From NCBI GenBank assembly GCA_963788115.1, contig CAWBFD010000004.1:2140117-2204116 (forward strand): a stretch of 64,000 nucleotides of DNA, given 5' to 3'. Position 1 is the stretch's first letter. Every line of letters begins with the position of its first letter. Shown here piece by piece: positions 9,789-18,985 of this stretch. The notes under the pieces were generated by a model. It was not told where the DNA came from. It worked only from the letters and a program-made list of their open reading frames with translations, and ran no database searches. The translations under genes and the position numbers were made by a program. The DNA is from CAWBFD01 sp963788115 (GTDB lineage: Bacteria; Actinomycetota; Thermoleophilia; Solirubrobacterales; 70-9).

Positions 9789-10753
9789 CGAACACGGTGA
9801 CCTACGTGGTCGACCCGCCGGTGCAGATGGTCATCGACGCGATCGCGGGCGCCAACGCGGAACCGGCGCCCACGCTCGCGGAAGAGCGCAAGCGGGCCAA
9901 CGACACGATGCTGTTGCTCGCCCGCCCGGTGCCCGACTCGATCACCGTGACCGACCATTCGGTTCCGGTCGCGGGGGGCGCCATCACCGTGCGGACCTAC
10001 CGGCCCGCGTCCGCGCCCGCCACCGCGCCCGCGTACCTGTTCATCCACGGCGGCGGCTGGTTCCAAGGCAACATCGAGACGAGCGAGATCGAGTGCTGGC
10101 CGCTGGCCGAGGCCACCAATGCCGTCGTCGCTTCCGTCGAATACAGGCTCGCGCCCGAGCACAAGTTCCCGACCGCGATCGACGACTGCGTCGCCGCGTA
10201 TGCGTGGTTGCACGCGAACGCCGCCGCACTCGGCGTCGACCCGGCTCGGGTCGCCGTGGGCGGCGGAAGCGCGGGCGGCAACCTCAGCGCGGCGCTGTGT
10301 CTTATTGCCCGCGACACCGGATTGCCGATGCCGTGCTTGCAGCTCCTCGACATCCCGTGCATCGACGCGACGTTGTCGACGCGGTCGATCGACGAGCTGG
10401 CCGACGGTTACGGACTCACCAAGGCCGCGATCGAGACATACCTCGAGCGCTACCTCAATGATCCGTCCGAGCGTACGGACCCCCGCATGTCGCCGCGCCT
10501 CGCGGCCGACCTCTCGGGACTTCCGCCCGCGGTCGTCATCACCGCCGAACTCGATCCGCTGCGCGATGACGGTGAGGCGTACGTGAAACAACTGCGCCAA
10601 GCGGGTGTCGCGGCCGCCGCCTTGCGCGTCACCGGCCATATCCACGGTTCGTGCGTCATCCCGATCACCATTTCGAGCTCGCTCGTGCACGACCTCCACG
10701 TCAGTGCGCTCCGGCGCGCGTTCGACGGCACGTTGAGCACACTTTTCGCGTGA
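9785..10753 (+). CDS. Alpha/beta hydrolase, HSL (hormone-sensitive lipase) family
   Basis: A 322-residue serine esterase. The oxyanion motif HGGGW (in YLFIHGGGWFQGN, around residues 81-93) and the nucleophile elbow GGGSAGGNL (around 160) are the two HSL signatures. VEYRLAPEHKFPTAIDDC sits between them. ITAELDPLRDDGEAYV supplies the acid, and GHIHGS the catalytic His. It should hydrolyse short acyl esters in the cytoplasm. The start ATG at 9785 overlaps an upstream small open frame by ATGA. A paralogue of the same family lies at 51096-52052. Confidence 0.92.
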   Translation: MTNTVTYVVDPPVQMVIDAIAGANAEPAPTLAEERKRANDTMLLLARPVPDSITVTDHSVPVAGGAITVRTYRPASAPATAPAYLFIHGGGWFQGNIETSEIECWPLAEATNAVVASVEYRLAPEHKFPTAIDDCVAAYAWLHANAAALGVDPARVAVGGGSAGGNLSAALCLIARDTGLPMPCLQLLDIPCIDATLSTRSIDELADGYGLTKAAIETYLERYLNDPSERTDPRMSPRLAADLSGLPPAVVITAELDPLRDDGEAYVKQLRQAGVAAAALRVTGHIHGSCVIPITISSSLVHDLHVSALRRAFDGTLSTLFA

Positions 10754-10767
10754 AGGATTGGCCTTGC

Positions 10768-11019
10768 ATGAAGAAGCTCGCCGACTACGGCACCGACGAC
10801 CATCCCGCTGACGACCCCGAGCGGGTACCGATCAGTTGGATCGTGGTTGCGATGGACGACTGCACGGAGTGCGAAGACCTGCGCGTCGAGCTCACGGTCG
10901 AAGAGGTCGGCAAGCAGGGTGCCGGACTCGTCGGCCACCTCGCGCCCGATTCCGCGCGGAAGCTCCGGGCCGCGCTCGCGACGGCGCTCAAGGAGATGGG
11001 CGAGGATCCGGGGCCCTGA
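10768..11019 (+). CDS. Small acidic hypothetical protein (83 aa)
   Basis: The start is ATG at 10768, 14 bp after the esterase stop. The sequence has YGTDDHPADDPERVPISWIV, then MDDCTECEDLRVELTVEEVG and a C-terminal helix LAPDSARKLRAALATALKEM. It looks like a single small alpha/beta domain with a CxxC (DCTEC) that might bind metal. No function is known to me. It is probably co-transcribed with the esterase and lies upstream of the CYTH gene. Confidence 0.6.
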   Translation: MKKLADYGTDDHPADDPERVPISWIVVAMDDCTECEDLRVELTVEEVGKQGAGLVGHLAPDSARKLRAALATALKEMGEDPGP

Positions 11020-11080
11020 CCAGTAGCGGATTCGCGCGTTCACCCTCGACGCGTACGAACTGGCGCGCCATGATCGGTGC

Positions 11081-11872
11081 ATGACGAAAACTGGTGACGG
11101 CAGTGTCCGCCTCTCCGACGCGGCCATCGCCGAGCTGCTCGAGCTGGGGAAGGGAGCCGACAGCATCGAGCTGAAGGCGAGCATCTCTGACTCCCAGGTC
11201 GGCCATATCATCAACGCGCTCGAGCTCGACGCGCTCGACGCGCAGGTCCGCCAAGTCTTCTTCTTCGACACACCCGACCTGCGCTTGAACCAGGCCGGTG
11301 TCGTCGCGCGTGCTCGCCGCATCCAGGGCAAGGGCGGCGACACGGTCGTGAAGTTGCGTCCGGTCGTGCCGGATCAGCTCCCGGAGTCGCTGCGGATGTC
11401 GCCGGCATTCGGGGTCGAGGTCGACGCGATGCCCGGAGGGTTCGTGTGCTCGGCGTCGATGAAGGGCAAAGCCGGGATCAACGATCCGCGCGAGGTCGCG
11501 TTGGGTCAGCGGCCGATCAAGAAGCTCTTCACGAAGGAGCAGCGCGCCTTCTTCACAGCCCACGCGCCGGAGGGGCTCGGCCTGGACGATCTCTCAGTGC
11601 TCGGACCGATCTTCGTCTTGAAGTTGAAGTCGGTGCCCGCCGGCTACGAGCGTCCGCTCGTGGTAGAGCTGTGGTTCTATCCCGACAACACTCGCATCCT
11701 CGAACTCTCGACCAAGTGCCTACCGAGCGAAACGTTCCAGGTCGCGGCCGAGACGATCGCGTTTCTGACCGGCAAGGGTGTCGACGTGACGGGTGAACAG
11801 CATACGAAGACGAAGACGGCGTTGGAATACTTCGCGCAGCAGGAGGCCGCGCGCGCAGCCGCCTCGACGTGA
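11081..11872 (+). CDS. CYTH-like domain protein (class IV adenylate cyclase/TTM-like)
   Basis: 263 residues. SIELKASISDSQVG holds an ExK-type first strand of the triphosphate tunnel fold. Further charged strands are VRQVFFFDTPDLRLNQAGVV (YFDTPDxxL-like), ARARRIQGKGGDTVVKLRPV and LKLKSVPAGYERPLVVELWF. These pairs of Lys/Arg and Glu residues line the tunnel that binds inorganic or organic triphosphates with divalent metal in CYTH proteins. It is likely a triphosphatase or a non-canonical cyclase. Its stop overlaps the GTG of the next gene. Confidence 0.8.
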   Translation: MTKTGDGSVRLSDAAIAELLELGKGADSIELKASISDSQVGHIINALELDALDAQVRQVFFFDTPDLRLNQAGVVARARRIQGKGGDTVVKLRPVVPDQLPESLRMSPAFGVEVDAMPGGFVCSASMKGKAGINDPREVALGQRPIKKLFTKEQRAFFTAHAPEGLGLDDLSVLGPIFVLKLKSVPAGYERPLVVELWFYPDNTRILELSTKCLPSETFQVAAETIAFLTGKGVDVTGEQHTKTKTALEYFAQQEAARAAAST

Positions 11873-12765
11873 CGTACTCGATCGTCGCTCGCGATCCCGA
11901 CACGGGCGAGCTCGGTGTCGGCGTGCAAACGTGCATGTTCGCAGTGGGCACGATCGTGCCGTGGGCGAAACCCGGTATCGGCGCCGTCGCAACGCAAGCG
12001 TTCGCGGAAGCAGCGTACGGCTGGCGCTGTCTCGAACAACTCGATCAGGGTCGCACCGCCGAGGAAGCGCTCGACGCAGCGCGCGCGGTCGATCCCGGTT
12101 CCGCAATTCGTCAGGTAGGTGTGGTCGACGCCCAGGGCCGCGCGGCTTCCTTCACCGGCGCGAGTTGCATCGATCACGCGGGCAACCAGCTTGGCGTGGG
12201 CTACACGGTGCAGGGCAACATGCTGACCTCACCCGATGTGTGGCCCGCGATGGCGGCGGCCTTCGAGGGCACGTCGGGTCCACTCACCGAGCGATTGTTG
12301 GCGGCGCTGTGCGCGGGTGAGGCCGAGGGCGGTGATGCGCGGGGCCGGTTGTCGGCCGCGCTGCTGGTCGTCGATGGGCAACCCCACGAGCATCCGGGCG
12401 AAGGCGTGCTCGTCGACCTCCGGGTCGACCATCACGACGCACCCCTCGACGAGCTCGCGCGTTTGCTCGACGCCCGCGGGGCGTTCGACGCCGGCTTGCG
12501 CAGCTACGCCGAACTCATGGATGGCCAGCCGGACGCCGCGGTCGCGTCGGCTGCCGCGGCCCTCGCACGGCTGCCCGACGACGAGAACTTCCGCTTCGCG
12601 CACGGGATCGCGACCGTGCTCGCGGGTGATATCGGCGCGGGACGCTCCGAACTGCGCGCACTCGTTGCCGCCCGGCCGTCGTGGGCCACGATCATCCGCA
12701 GCTTCGCGGCGCAGGGGCTCCTGACGTTGCCCGGCGGCGTCACCGTCGATTCTCTCCTTGCCTGA
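11869..12765 (+). CDS. DUF1028-domain protein (Ntn-hydrolase fold)
   Basis: 298 residues starting at GTG 11869, which overlaps the stop of the CYTH gene (GTGA), so the two are translationally coupled. TYSIVARDPDTGELGVGVQT, then PWAKPGIGAVATQAF, and RQVGVVDAQGRAASFTGASC are the DUF1028 core. GHQLGVGYTVQGNML-type sequence is seen as GNQLGVGYTVQGNML. The C-terminal part (about 200-298) adds a tetratricopeptide-like helical segment with AAVASAAAALARLPDDENFR. Members are predicted Ntn hydrolases of uncertain substrate. Confidence 0.88.
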   Translation: MTYSIVARDPDTGELGVGVQTCMFAVGTIVPWAKPGIGAVATQAFAEAAYGWRCLEQLDQGRTAEEALDAARAVDPGSAIRQVGVVDAQGRAASFTGASCIDHAGNQLGVGYTVQGNMLTSPDVWPAMAAAFEGTSGPLTERLLAALCAGEAEGGDARGRLSAALLVVDGQPHEHPGEGVLVDLRVDHHDAPLDELARLLDARGAFDAGLRSYAELMDGQPDAAVASAAAALARLPDDENFRFAHGIATVLAGDIGAGRSELRALVAARPSWATIIRSFAAQGLLTLPGGVTVDSLLA

Positions 12766-12818
12766 TCCCGTCTGCGGGTGAAGACTCCGCGGGCGGGGTT
12801 TGCGAGGGGAGGTCGGCG

Positions 12819-13139
12819 ATGCCGAAGTACCTGATCGTCGCGTCGTTGAACGTCGATGGCGTCAAGGGCGTCTTGGACAAAGGCGGCGTGGCCCGCCGGG
12901 ACGCCATCTCGAAGCTCATCGCCGATGCCGGCGGCACCTTGGAAAGCTTCTATTTCGCGTTCGGCGAGGACGACGTGTATGCGACCGTGGACCTTCCGAA
13001 CAACGAGACGGTTGCTGCGATCGCGATGAACGTGGCGGCGAGTGGCTCGGTCTCGTGCAAGACCGTTGTGCTTCTCACGCCGGAGGAGATCGACCGCGCG
13101 ACTGCCGTCACCGTCGACTACCGCCCGCCGGGCAGTTAG
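12819..13139 (+). CDS. GYD-domain protein
   Basis: 106 residues with a strong ribosome binding site (GGGGAGGT) just upstream of ATG 12819. PKYLIVASLNVDGVKGVLDK, then RRDAISKLIADAGGTLESFY and FAFGEDDVYATVDLPNNETV match the small GYD family of ferredoxin-like, probably oligomeric proteins of unknown biochemistry. It follows the DUF1028 gene by 53 bp on the same strand and converges with corA. Confidence 0.88.
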   Translation: MPKYLIVASLNVDGVKGVLDKGGVARRDAISKLIADAGGTLESFYFAFGEDDVYATVDLPNNETVAAIAMNVAASGSVSCKTVVLLTPEEIDRATAVTVDYRPPGS

Positions 13140-13151
13140 AGCCGGGAGGCC

Positions 13152-14131
13152 TCAGAGCCAACCGCTGCGCCGGAACGCGCGGTAGAGCAACGCACACGAG
13201 CCGAAGATCAATACCAACACTGCTGGATAGGCCCACGGTTCATCGAGTTCCGGCATGTGCTCGAAATTCATGCCGTAGATGCCGGCGATCATCGTCGGCA
13301 CCGCCGCGATCGCCACCCAGGCCGAGATCTTGCGCATGTCCTCGTTCTGGCGGACGCTGACGCGCGTGAGATTGGCTTCGAGGACACTCGTCAGCAGCTC
13401 GCTGAATGCATCGACGCGTTCGGTGACGCGCTGCAGGTGGTCGTGCACGTCGCGGAAGTACTCGCGTACGTCGGTCGGCACCCACGGCAGCGGGACGCGA
13501 CGAGAGTTGCTCGAGGGGATCGCCGAGCGGCGTCGGTCGCCTGCATCATCTCGATCACCTCGCGCTTGAGCTTGTAGATCCGCTCGACCGGGTTCGACGA
13601 GTCGCCCTCCGAGAACACCTGGTACTCGACCTCGTGGATGTCGTTGTCGAGACCCTGGATCACGGGGAGGTAATCGTCGACGACCGTGTCCATGATCCCG
13701 TAGAGCACGGCGGCAGGACCCCGCTCGAGCAGGTCGGGCCGGGCTTCCATCCGCGAACGAGTGTCCTTCAGTGCGCTCGCTTCTCCGTGCCGGACGACGA
13801 CCGCGAATCCCTCGCCGACGAAGACCTGGATCTCGCCGAACTCGACCACCTCGATTGCGTCGACGTAGCGGGCCGACTTCAGCACCACGAACAACGACTC
13901 GCCGTATACCTCGAGCTTCGCCCGTTGGTGTGCATTGACCGCATCCTCGACGGCCAGCTCATGGAGGCCGAACGCGGCACCGACCTCTGAAAACTCGTCG
14001 GCGCTCGGTTCGAGCAGGCCCAGCCACACGAATACGCCCGGGCCGATGGCAGGCCTCGGCTGCGTCCGCGATCGATGCTGAGGTCCCGGCCGGCGCCTGC
14101 CCTTCTCATAGATCGCGCAGTCGACGATCAC
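13152..14131 (-). CDS. corA: CorA-type magnesium/cobalt channel protein (frameshifted near 13530)
   Basis: A 2-TM-GxN metal ion channel of about 325 aa. The cytoplasmic domain runs from GTG 14131 (VIVDCAIYEKG) through VFVWLGLLEPSADEF, then FGLHELAVEDAVNAHQRAKL and YGIMDTVVDDYLPVIQGLD. After a one-base break near 13530 come VPTDVREYFRDVHDHLQRVT, the first membrane helix WVAIAAVPTMIAGIYGMNFE with the selectivity motif YGMN, and the second helix PAVLVLIFGSCALLYRAF. Pentameric Mg2+ uptake at the inner membrane is expected. Confidence 0.92.
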
Positions 14132-14174
14132 CGGCTCGATTCTTCCACGCCCGCGGCTCGACCGGCGGTGTCTG

Positions 14175-15245
14175 ATGCCATCATGGCGACCGATGGTCGA
14201 CCTGCCCGCGCCACCCGCAATCACGTTCGCGAGCGACAACGCCGCGGGCGTCCACCCCGCGGTGATGGACGCGCTCGCGGCCGTGAACCACGGTCACGCG
14301 CTCGCATACGGCGACGACCCGTGGACGCGGCAGCTCGGCGACGTCATGCGCGACGTGTTCGGCGCACCGGTCGAGACGCTGCCCGTATGGGGCGGCACGG
14401 GTGCCAACGTGGTCGCGCTCGCGTGTCTCACGCACGCGAGCGATGCGGTGGTGTGCGCGGACACCGCGCACATCCATACCGACGAAGCCGGCGCGCCCGA
14501 ACGCATGGCCGGCACCAAGCTGGTGGCGTTGCCCGCGACCGACGGCAAGCTGCGCCCCGAGCAGCTGCGGGACCCGGCCGCGTGGCTCGGCGACGAGCAC
14601 CACCCGCAACCGAGGGTGCTGTCGATCACGCAGTCGACGGAGTCGGGGACGCTCTACACCACCGACGAGATCGGCGCGCTGTGCGACGAAGCGCACCGGC
14701 TCGGAATGCTCGTACATCTCGACGGTGCGCGGATCGCGAACGCGGCGGCGGCGCTCGGCGGCAACGTGCGGGCGTTCACGATCGACGTGGGCGTCGACGT
14801 CATCTCGTTCGGTGGCACGAAGAACGGGCTCATGTACGGCGAGGCGGTCGTGTTCTGCCGGCCCGAACTGGCGGCCCGAGCCGCGCACGTGCGCAAGCAG
14901 CTCGCGCAGCTGCCGTCGAAAGTGCGCTACATCTCCGCGCAGTTCCTCGCGATCCTCGCCGACGGCTTGTGGTTGCGCCTGGCCGAGCACGCCAACGCCA
15001 TGGCGACGCAGCTCGCGGCGGCCGTGGCCGCAGTGCCCGGCGCCAAGGTGGCGCGTGCGCCGGCCGTGAACGCGGTATTCGTCGAACTCCCCGCCGACGC
15101 CATCTCGCCGCTCCAGGAGTGGTGCTTCTTCTGGGTGTGGGACCCGCACCGCAGCGAGGTCCGCTGGATGACTGCGTGGGACACGACGCCGGCCGACATC
15201 GACGCGTTCGTCGCCGGCGTGCGCGCCGTCCTCACGTCGTCATGA
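14175..15245 (+). CDS. Low-specificity threonine aldolase / beta-eliminating lyase family
   Basis: A 356-residue fold-type I PLP enzyme. It shows SDNAAGVHPAVMDALAAVNH and YGDDPWTRQLGDVMRDVFG at the N terminus, TGANVVALACLT around the cofactor, LVHLDGARIANAAAALG with the Asp for the pyridine nitrogen, and SFGGTKNGLMYGEAVVF with the Schiff-base Lys. Members cleave beta-hydroxy-alpha-amino acids to glycine plus an aldehyde. It is coupled by ATGA to a GntR regulator and followed by an amino-acid-hydroxylase-like oxygenase, which suggests a hydroxylate-then-cleave pathway. Confidence 0.9.
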   Translation: MPSWRPMVDLPAPPAITFASDNAAGVHPAVMDALAAVNHGHALAYGDDPWTRQLGDVMRDVFGAPVETLPVWGGTGANVVALACLTHASDAVVCADTAHIHTDEAGAPERMAGTKLVALPATDGKLRPEQLRDPAAWLGDEHHPQPRVLSITQSTESGTLYTTDEIGALCDEAHRLGMLVHLDGARIANAAAALGGNVRAFTIDVGVDVISFGGTKNGLMYGEAVVFCRPELAARAAHVRKQLAQLPSKVRYISAQFLAILADGLWLRLAEHANAMATQLAAAVAAVPGAKVARAPAVNAVFVELPADAISPLQEWCFFWVWDPHRSEVRWMTAWDTTPADIDAFVAGVRAVLTSS

Positions 15246-15922
15246 CGAGCACACCGCCGCCCACGGACGTCGGTCAGGAGCTGCGCGGGCGGATCCACCG
15301 CGGCGAGCTCGGGCCGGGCGACCGGCTGCCGCCCGAACGCGAGCTGGCGACGAATTTTCGGGTGAGCCGCGACCGCGTTCGCGAAGCGTTGCTCGCGCTC
15401 GAGAACGACGGCTACGTGGTGGCGCGGCGCGGCGCCACCGGCGGGCGCTTCGTCACCGAACTCGCGGCGCCGTTCGCGGCCTGGGCCGCGAAGACCGAGC
15501 CCGATCTCGACGACATCGTGGACTTCCGGCTCGCAGTCGAATGCGAAGCCTGCCGTTTCGCGGCCCTGCGCCGCACGCGCGGTGATCTGACCGCGATGGG
15601 CCGCAGCGTCAAGCGCCTCGACGGGGCCACGACGCCGCGCGAGTACCGCCTCGCCGACGTCGCGTTCCATGCCGCGATCGCAGTGGCGTCCGGGAACGAG
15701 CGGCTTGCGGCTGCCGTCGAGCGCGCCCGGGGCGAGCTGTTCGAACCGGCCGACGAACTGTGGAAGCACGGCCGGATCGAGAGCCTGGCCGATCACCAGC
15801 ACATCCTCGTCGCGATCCGGGCGCGAGATGCCGAAGGGGCCGCCACGGCGATGGCCGAGCACATCGAGCGCACCCGCCTCGAAGTCCGGGCCCTCGTCCG
15901 CCAAATCCCCCAGAATCCCTGA
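15242..15922 (+). CDS. GntR-family regulator, FCD (FadR-type) subfamily
   Basis: 226 residues. The winged helix is IHRGELGPGDRLPPERELAT, then FRVSRDRVREALLALENDGY and VVARRGATGGRFV. The FCD ligand domain begins at DIVDFRLAVECEACRFAALR and contains DVAFHAAIAVASGNERLAAA and the late metal-binding His region DHQHILVAIRARDAEGA. The ATG at 15242 overlaps the aldolase stop (ATGA). A perfect inverted repeat 24 bp beyond its stop, just before the oxygenase gene, is a likely target. FCD proteins usually sense small carboxylic or amino acids. Confidence 0.92.
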   Translation: MTSTPPPTDVGQELRGRIHRGELGPGDRLPPERELATNFRVSRDRVREALLALENDGYVVARRGATGGRFVTELAAPFAAWAAKTEPDLDDIVDFRLAVECEACRFAALRRTRGDLTAMGRSVKRLDGATTPREYRLADVAFHAAIAVASGNERLAAAVERARGELFEPADELWKHGRIESLADHQHILVAIRARDAEGAATAMAEHIERTRLEVRALVRQIPQNP

Positions 15923-15945
15923 GCCCCCGTTCAAGGTCGCGGCAT

Positions 15946-15969
15946 CATTGGTCGAAAATCCGACCAATG
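15946..15969. promoter_or_regulatory. Perfect inverted repeat, candidate GntR/FCD operator
   Basis: CATTGGTCG and CGACCAATG flank AAAATC, forming a 24-bp perfect dyad. It lies 17 bp before the ATG of the 2OG oxygenase and directly after the GntR gene. The TGGT...ACCA core resembles FadR-type half-sites. There is no T-run, so it is unlikely to be a terminator. It probably controls the oxygenase gene. Confidence 0.6.
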
Positions 15970-15986
15970 ACGGGTAGGCTCTCTCC

Positions 15987-16877
15987 ATGACGCTGGCGTC
16001 CGCGGCCCTCGACGAGGACTTCGTGCGGGACGCCGCGGCCGCGGTCCTGCCGGAAGCGGTGCGTGCCGCGCTCGGGGCCTTCGCCGCCGACTCCGGACTC
16101 GACGGATCGTTGCTCCTGCGCGGGTTGCCCGTGGGCGCGATACCCGCGACCCCGCCGCGCCCCGGTGTGCCGACGGGCAAGGACTGCACCAGTGAGCACA
16201 CCCTGCTCGCCGTCGCCTGCGTCCTCGGTGAGCCGATCGGCTACGTCCAGGAACACGGTGGGGGATTGGTGCAAGACATCGTGCCCGATCATGCGAGTCG
16301 CGACCGCCAGGTCTCGTCGTCGTCGACAGTCACGCTCGCCTGGCACACCGAAGCCGCATTCCATCCGCACAAGCCGCGCTATCTGCTCCTGCTCTGCCTG
16401 CGTGGGGATCCGCAAGCGGTCACGATGCTCTGCTCGATCAAGCGCATCCTGCTCCACCTCGATGCGGACACGATCGCGATCTTGCGTGAGCCGCGCTTTC
16501 GGACTCGGCCGGACGCCTCGTTTCTCGACGGCGACGGGCCCGGCGCGTTCGGACCGCTCCAGCCCGTGCTCTCGGGCTCGCCGGCGCGCCCGACGTTCAC
16601 GTTCGACGAAGACCTCATGATCGGCACCGACCCCGACGCGCAGTCCGCGTTCGAGGCGCTCGCCCAGACGGTGCGGTCGCACGCCACCAGCGTCGTTCTC
16701 GAAGCCGGTGACCTCCTCGTCGTCGACAACCACACCACGGTTCACGCCCGGAGCCCGTTTCCCGCCCGTTTCGACGGCAACGACCGTTGGCTCCAGCGGA
16801 CGTTCGTGGTGACCGACCTCACACCGTCCGCGACCGAGCGCGAGGGGCGCATCGTGACCACCCGTTTCCAAAGCTGA
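15987..16877 (+). CDS. Fe(II)/2OG oxygenase, clavaminate synthase/VioC/AsnO-like
   Basis: 296 residues. WHTEAAFHPHKPRYLLLLCL carries the HxE metal motif of the clavaminate-synthase-like group. The distal segment VDNHTTVHARSPFPARFDG followed by NDRWLQRTFV supplies the second His and the 2-oxoglutarate-binding Arg. DGSLLLRGLPVGAIPATPP at the N terminus is also typical. Characterised relatives (AsnO, VioC and lysine or arginine hydroxylases) hydroxylate free amino acids, often at C-beta. Beside a threonine-aldolase-type enzyme, an amino-acid beta-hydroxylase role is plausible but unproven. Confidence 0.85.
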   Translation: MTLASAALDEDFVRDAAAAVLPEAVRAALGAFAADSGLDGSLLLRGLPVGAIPATPPRPGVPTGKDCTSEHTLLAVACVLGEPIGYVQEHGGGLVQDIVPDHASRDRQVSSSSTVTLAWHTEAAFHPHKPRYLLLLCLRGDPQAVTMLCSIKRILLHLDADTIAILREPRFRTRPDASFLDGDGPGAFGPLQPVLSGSPARPTFTFDEDLMIGTDPDAQSAFEALAQTVRSHATSVVLEAGDLLVVDNHTTVHARSPFPARFDGNDRWLQRTFVVTDLTPSATEREGRIVTTRFQS

Positions 16878-16920
16878 CGACGGGTTGCGCAATCCTGGCC
16901 ATAGCCTCCATGGTGAAGAT

Positions 16921-18985
16921 ATGAATGCGGCCCGTCCTTTCGTTGTCGACCTCAGCGAGGGTCGAGCGCGCGACCCGGCGCTGACCGGCGGGAAGGCGGC
17001 CGCGCTCGCGCGTGCCGCGGTCGGCGGGCTCAACGCCTTGCCGGGTGCCGTCCTGACGACGGCGTTCTCCGATGCCGCCGACGAAGGCGTCGACGTGGCG
17101 ACCCATCCCGCGGTGAGGGAAGCCTTCGAACGCATGAAAGGCGACGAGCAAGACCTCGTGGCACGCAGTTCGTCCGTGGTGGAGGACACGTCGGAGTCGT
17201 CGATGGCGGGCCAGTTCGACTCGGTCATCGGGATCCACGGATTCGAGGCCTTCGCGGTGGCGGTGAAACAGGTTCTCGATTCACGCGCCCGCGCCGGTGC
17301 AACCGACGAAGCGATCGCGGTGCTCGTGCAGCCGCTCATCGACCCCGAGTTCGGCGGCGTGATGTTCGGCATCGATCCGGTGAGCGGACGCGAAGATCGC
17401 CGGGTCGTCAGCGCGGTGCAGGGAGGACCGGAACCGCTCGTGAGTGGTGAAGTCGACGGGTCGCGCTATCTCCTCGACACCAAGGCAAAAGTGCTCGAGT
17501 TCGCGGCAAACGACGGGCCCGAGTTGCGCAAGCGCGACCTCGCGCGACTCGTCATGCTGTCGAACGACGTCGCCCGCGTGTTCCGCGGCCCCCAAGACGT
17601 CGAGTGGGCGATCGGCACCGAGGGTTCGCTCTACCTGCTCCAGTCGCGGCCCGTCACGACGCAGGTCCGCGGCACACCGAGCGGCCCCGTCTACGGACCG
17701 GGGCCGGTGGCCGAGACCTTTCCGGAACCGCTCACCGAATTCGAGCGCGACCTCTGGGTCCCCCCGCTGCGCGAAGCGGTACGCGAAGCGGTGTTGCTCG
17801 CCGGGGCCGCCACGCCGGCTGAGGTCGACAAGAGCGACATCGTCGTCTCGGTCGACGGCCACGTCGCGATCGATCTCCGCCTCGCCGGTGACATCCCGAC
17901 CAAGGGGGGAGTCGCCCGCACGTTGAATCCGATCCGCGCCTCGCGCCGCCTCCGTGGCGCGTGGCGTATCGGCCGGCTGCGCGGCGCACTGCCGCGGTTG
18001 GCGGAGCGACTGCTCGACCGGGTCGACGCCGACCTCGAAGCGGTTCCCGATCTGAATTCCCTCACGAGTCGCCAGCTGATCGCGCTCCTGCACCGGAGTC
18101 AGGTGGTGCTGCGCGCGTTGCACGCGCACGAGATCCTCATGGGCATGCTCACGACCACCGGCCGCAACCGGATGACCGGGGCGTCGGTCGCGTTGCGCGT
18201 GCTCAGCGAAGCGCGCGAAGACGGCTTGACCGACGAAGAGATTCTGGCGCGGAGCCCGATCGTGCTGGCACTGACCGCCCCGCACGTCGGCCCGCGCACC
18301 GAACTCCCACCGGAAGCGAGCACGATCTACATCGGTGCCGACGCCGACAACGACAACGACAACGGCATCCTGCGCGAAGCGCTGCGCCTGCGCGTGCGGT
18401 GGATGCAGGAGTGCTCCGGTCGCGCCGCCTGGGAGCTGGGGGAGCGCATGGTCGCGGCCGGCGAGCTCCCCGAGCAGAAGCTCATCCGGCACATGTCCTT
18501 CGACCATGTCGAAGCGGTGCTGACGCACCGCGCGGTCGTGATCCCCGCGCTCATCCACCAGCACGAGCACGACTTCGGCGCGCCGTTGCCGGCGATGTTC
18601 CAGCTCTCCGACAAGGGCATTCCCATCCGCGCGCAGGGCATGGGCGAGATGAGCGGCGGTACTGGTGCCGGTGGTGGCGTCGGTTCGGGACCAGTCACGC
18701 ACGACACCGACGATCCGCCGAGCGGATCGGTGCTCGTCACGACGACGCTCACACCTGGGCTCGCGCCGCTGCTCCAGCGCCTGAACGGCATCGTCGCCGA
18801 GACTGGTTCGGTGCTTTCGCACTTGGCCATCCTCGCCCGGGAGGAACAGGTCGCGACGGTCGTCGGTTACAACGGTGCCGTGAGCGCGCTGCCCGGAGGG
18901 CGCCATCGTGAAAGTCGACGGTGAGACGGGTCAGGTCAGCATCGAAGACGACGCGGCGAGCGAACGAGTAGAAGGAGACGGCATC
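16921..18985 (+). CDS. PEP synthase/rifampicin phosphotransferase-like PEP-utilising enzyme
   Basis: About 685 residues from ATG 16921. The N-terminal PPDK-type ATP-grasp domain shows TGGKAAALARAAV, ARSSSVVEDTSESSMAGQFD, FGIDPVSG and LYLLQSRPVTTQ. A helical middle follows. The C-terminal swivelling phospho-His domain is GIVAETGSVLSHLAILAREE with the catalytic His. A one-base break near 18895 joins GAIVKVDGETGQVSIEDD. After that the frame stays open into the next gene, so the true stop is unclear (a TAG in another frame ends at 18971). The substrate is unknown: pyruvate, an antibiotic or another small molecule. Confidence 0.85.

Noticed and set aside
13140..13151. GAGCCGGGAGGCCTCAGAGCC region as a bidirectional terminator between the GYD gene and corA
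   Set aside because: The arms are short and imperfect and there is no T-run, so it is not supported.
14181..15149. A 322-residue minus-strand frame opposite the aldolase gene
   Set aside because: Compositionally biased (Arg/His/Val-rich) and antisense to a clear PLP enzyme with all motifs in place.
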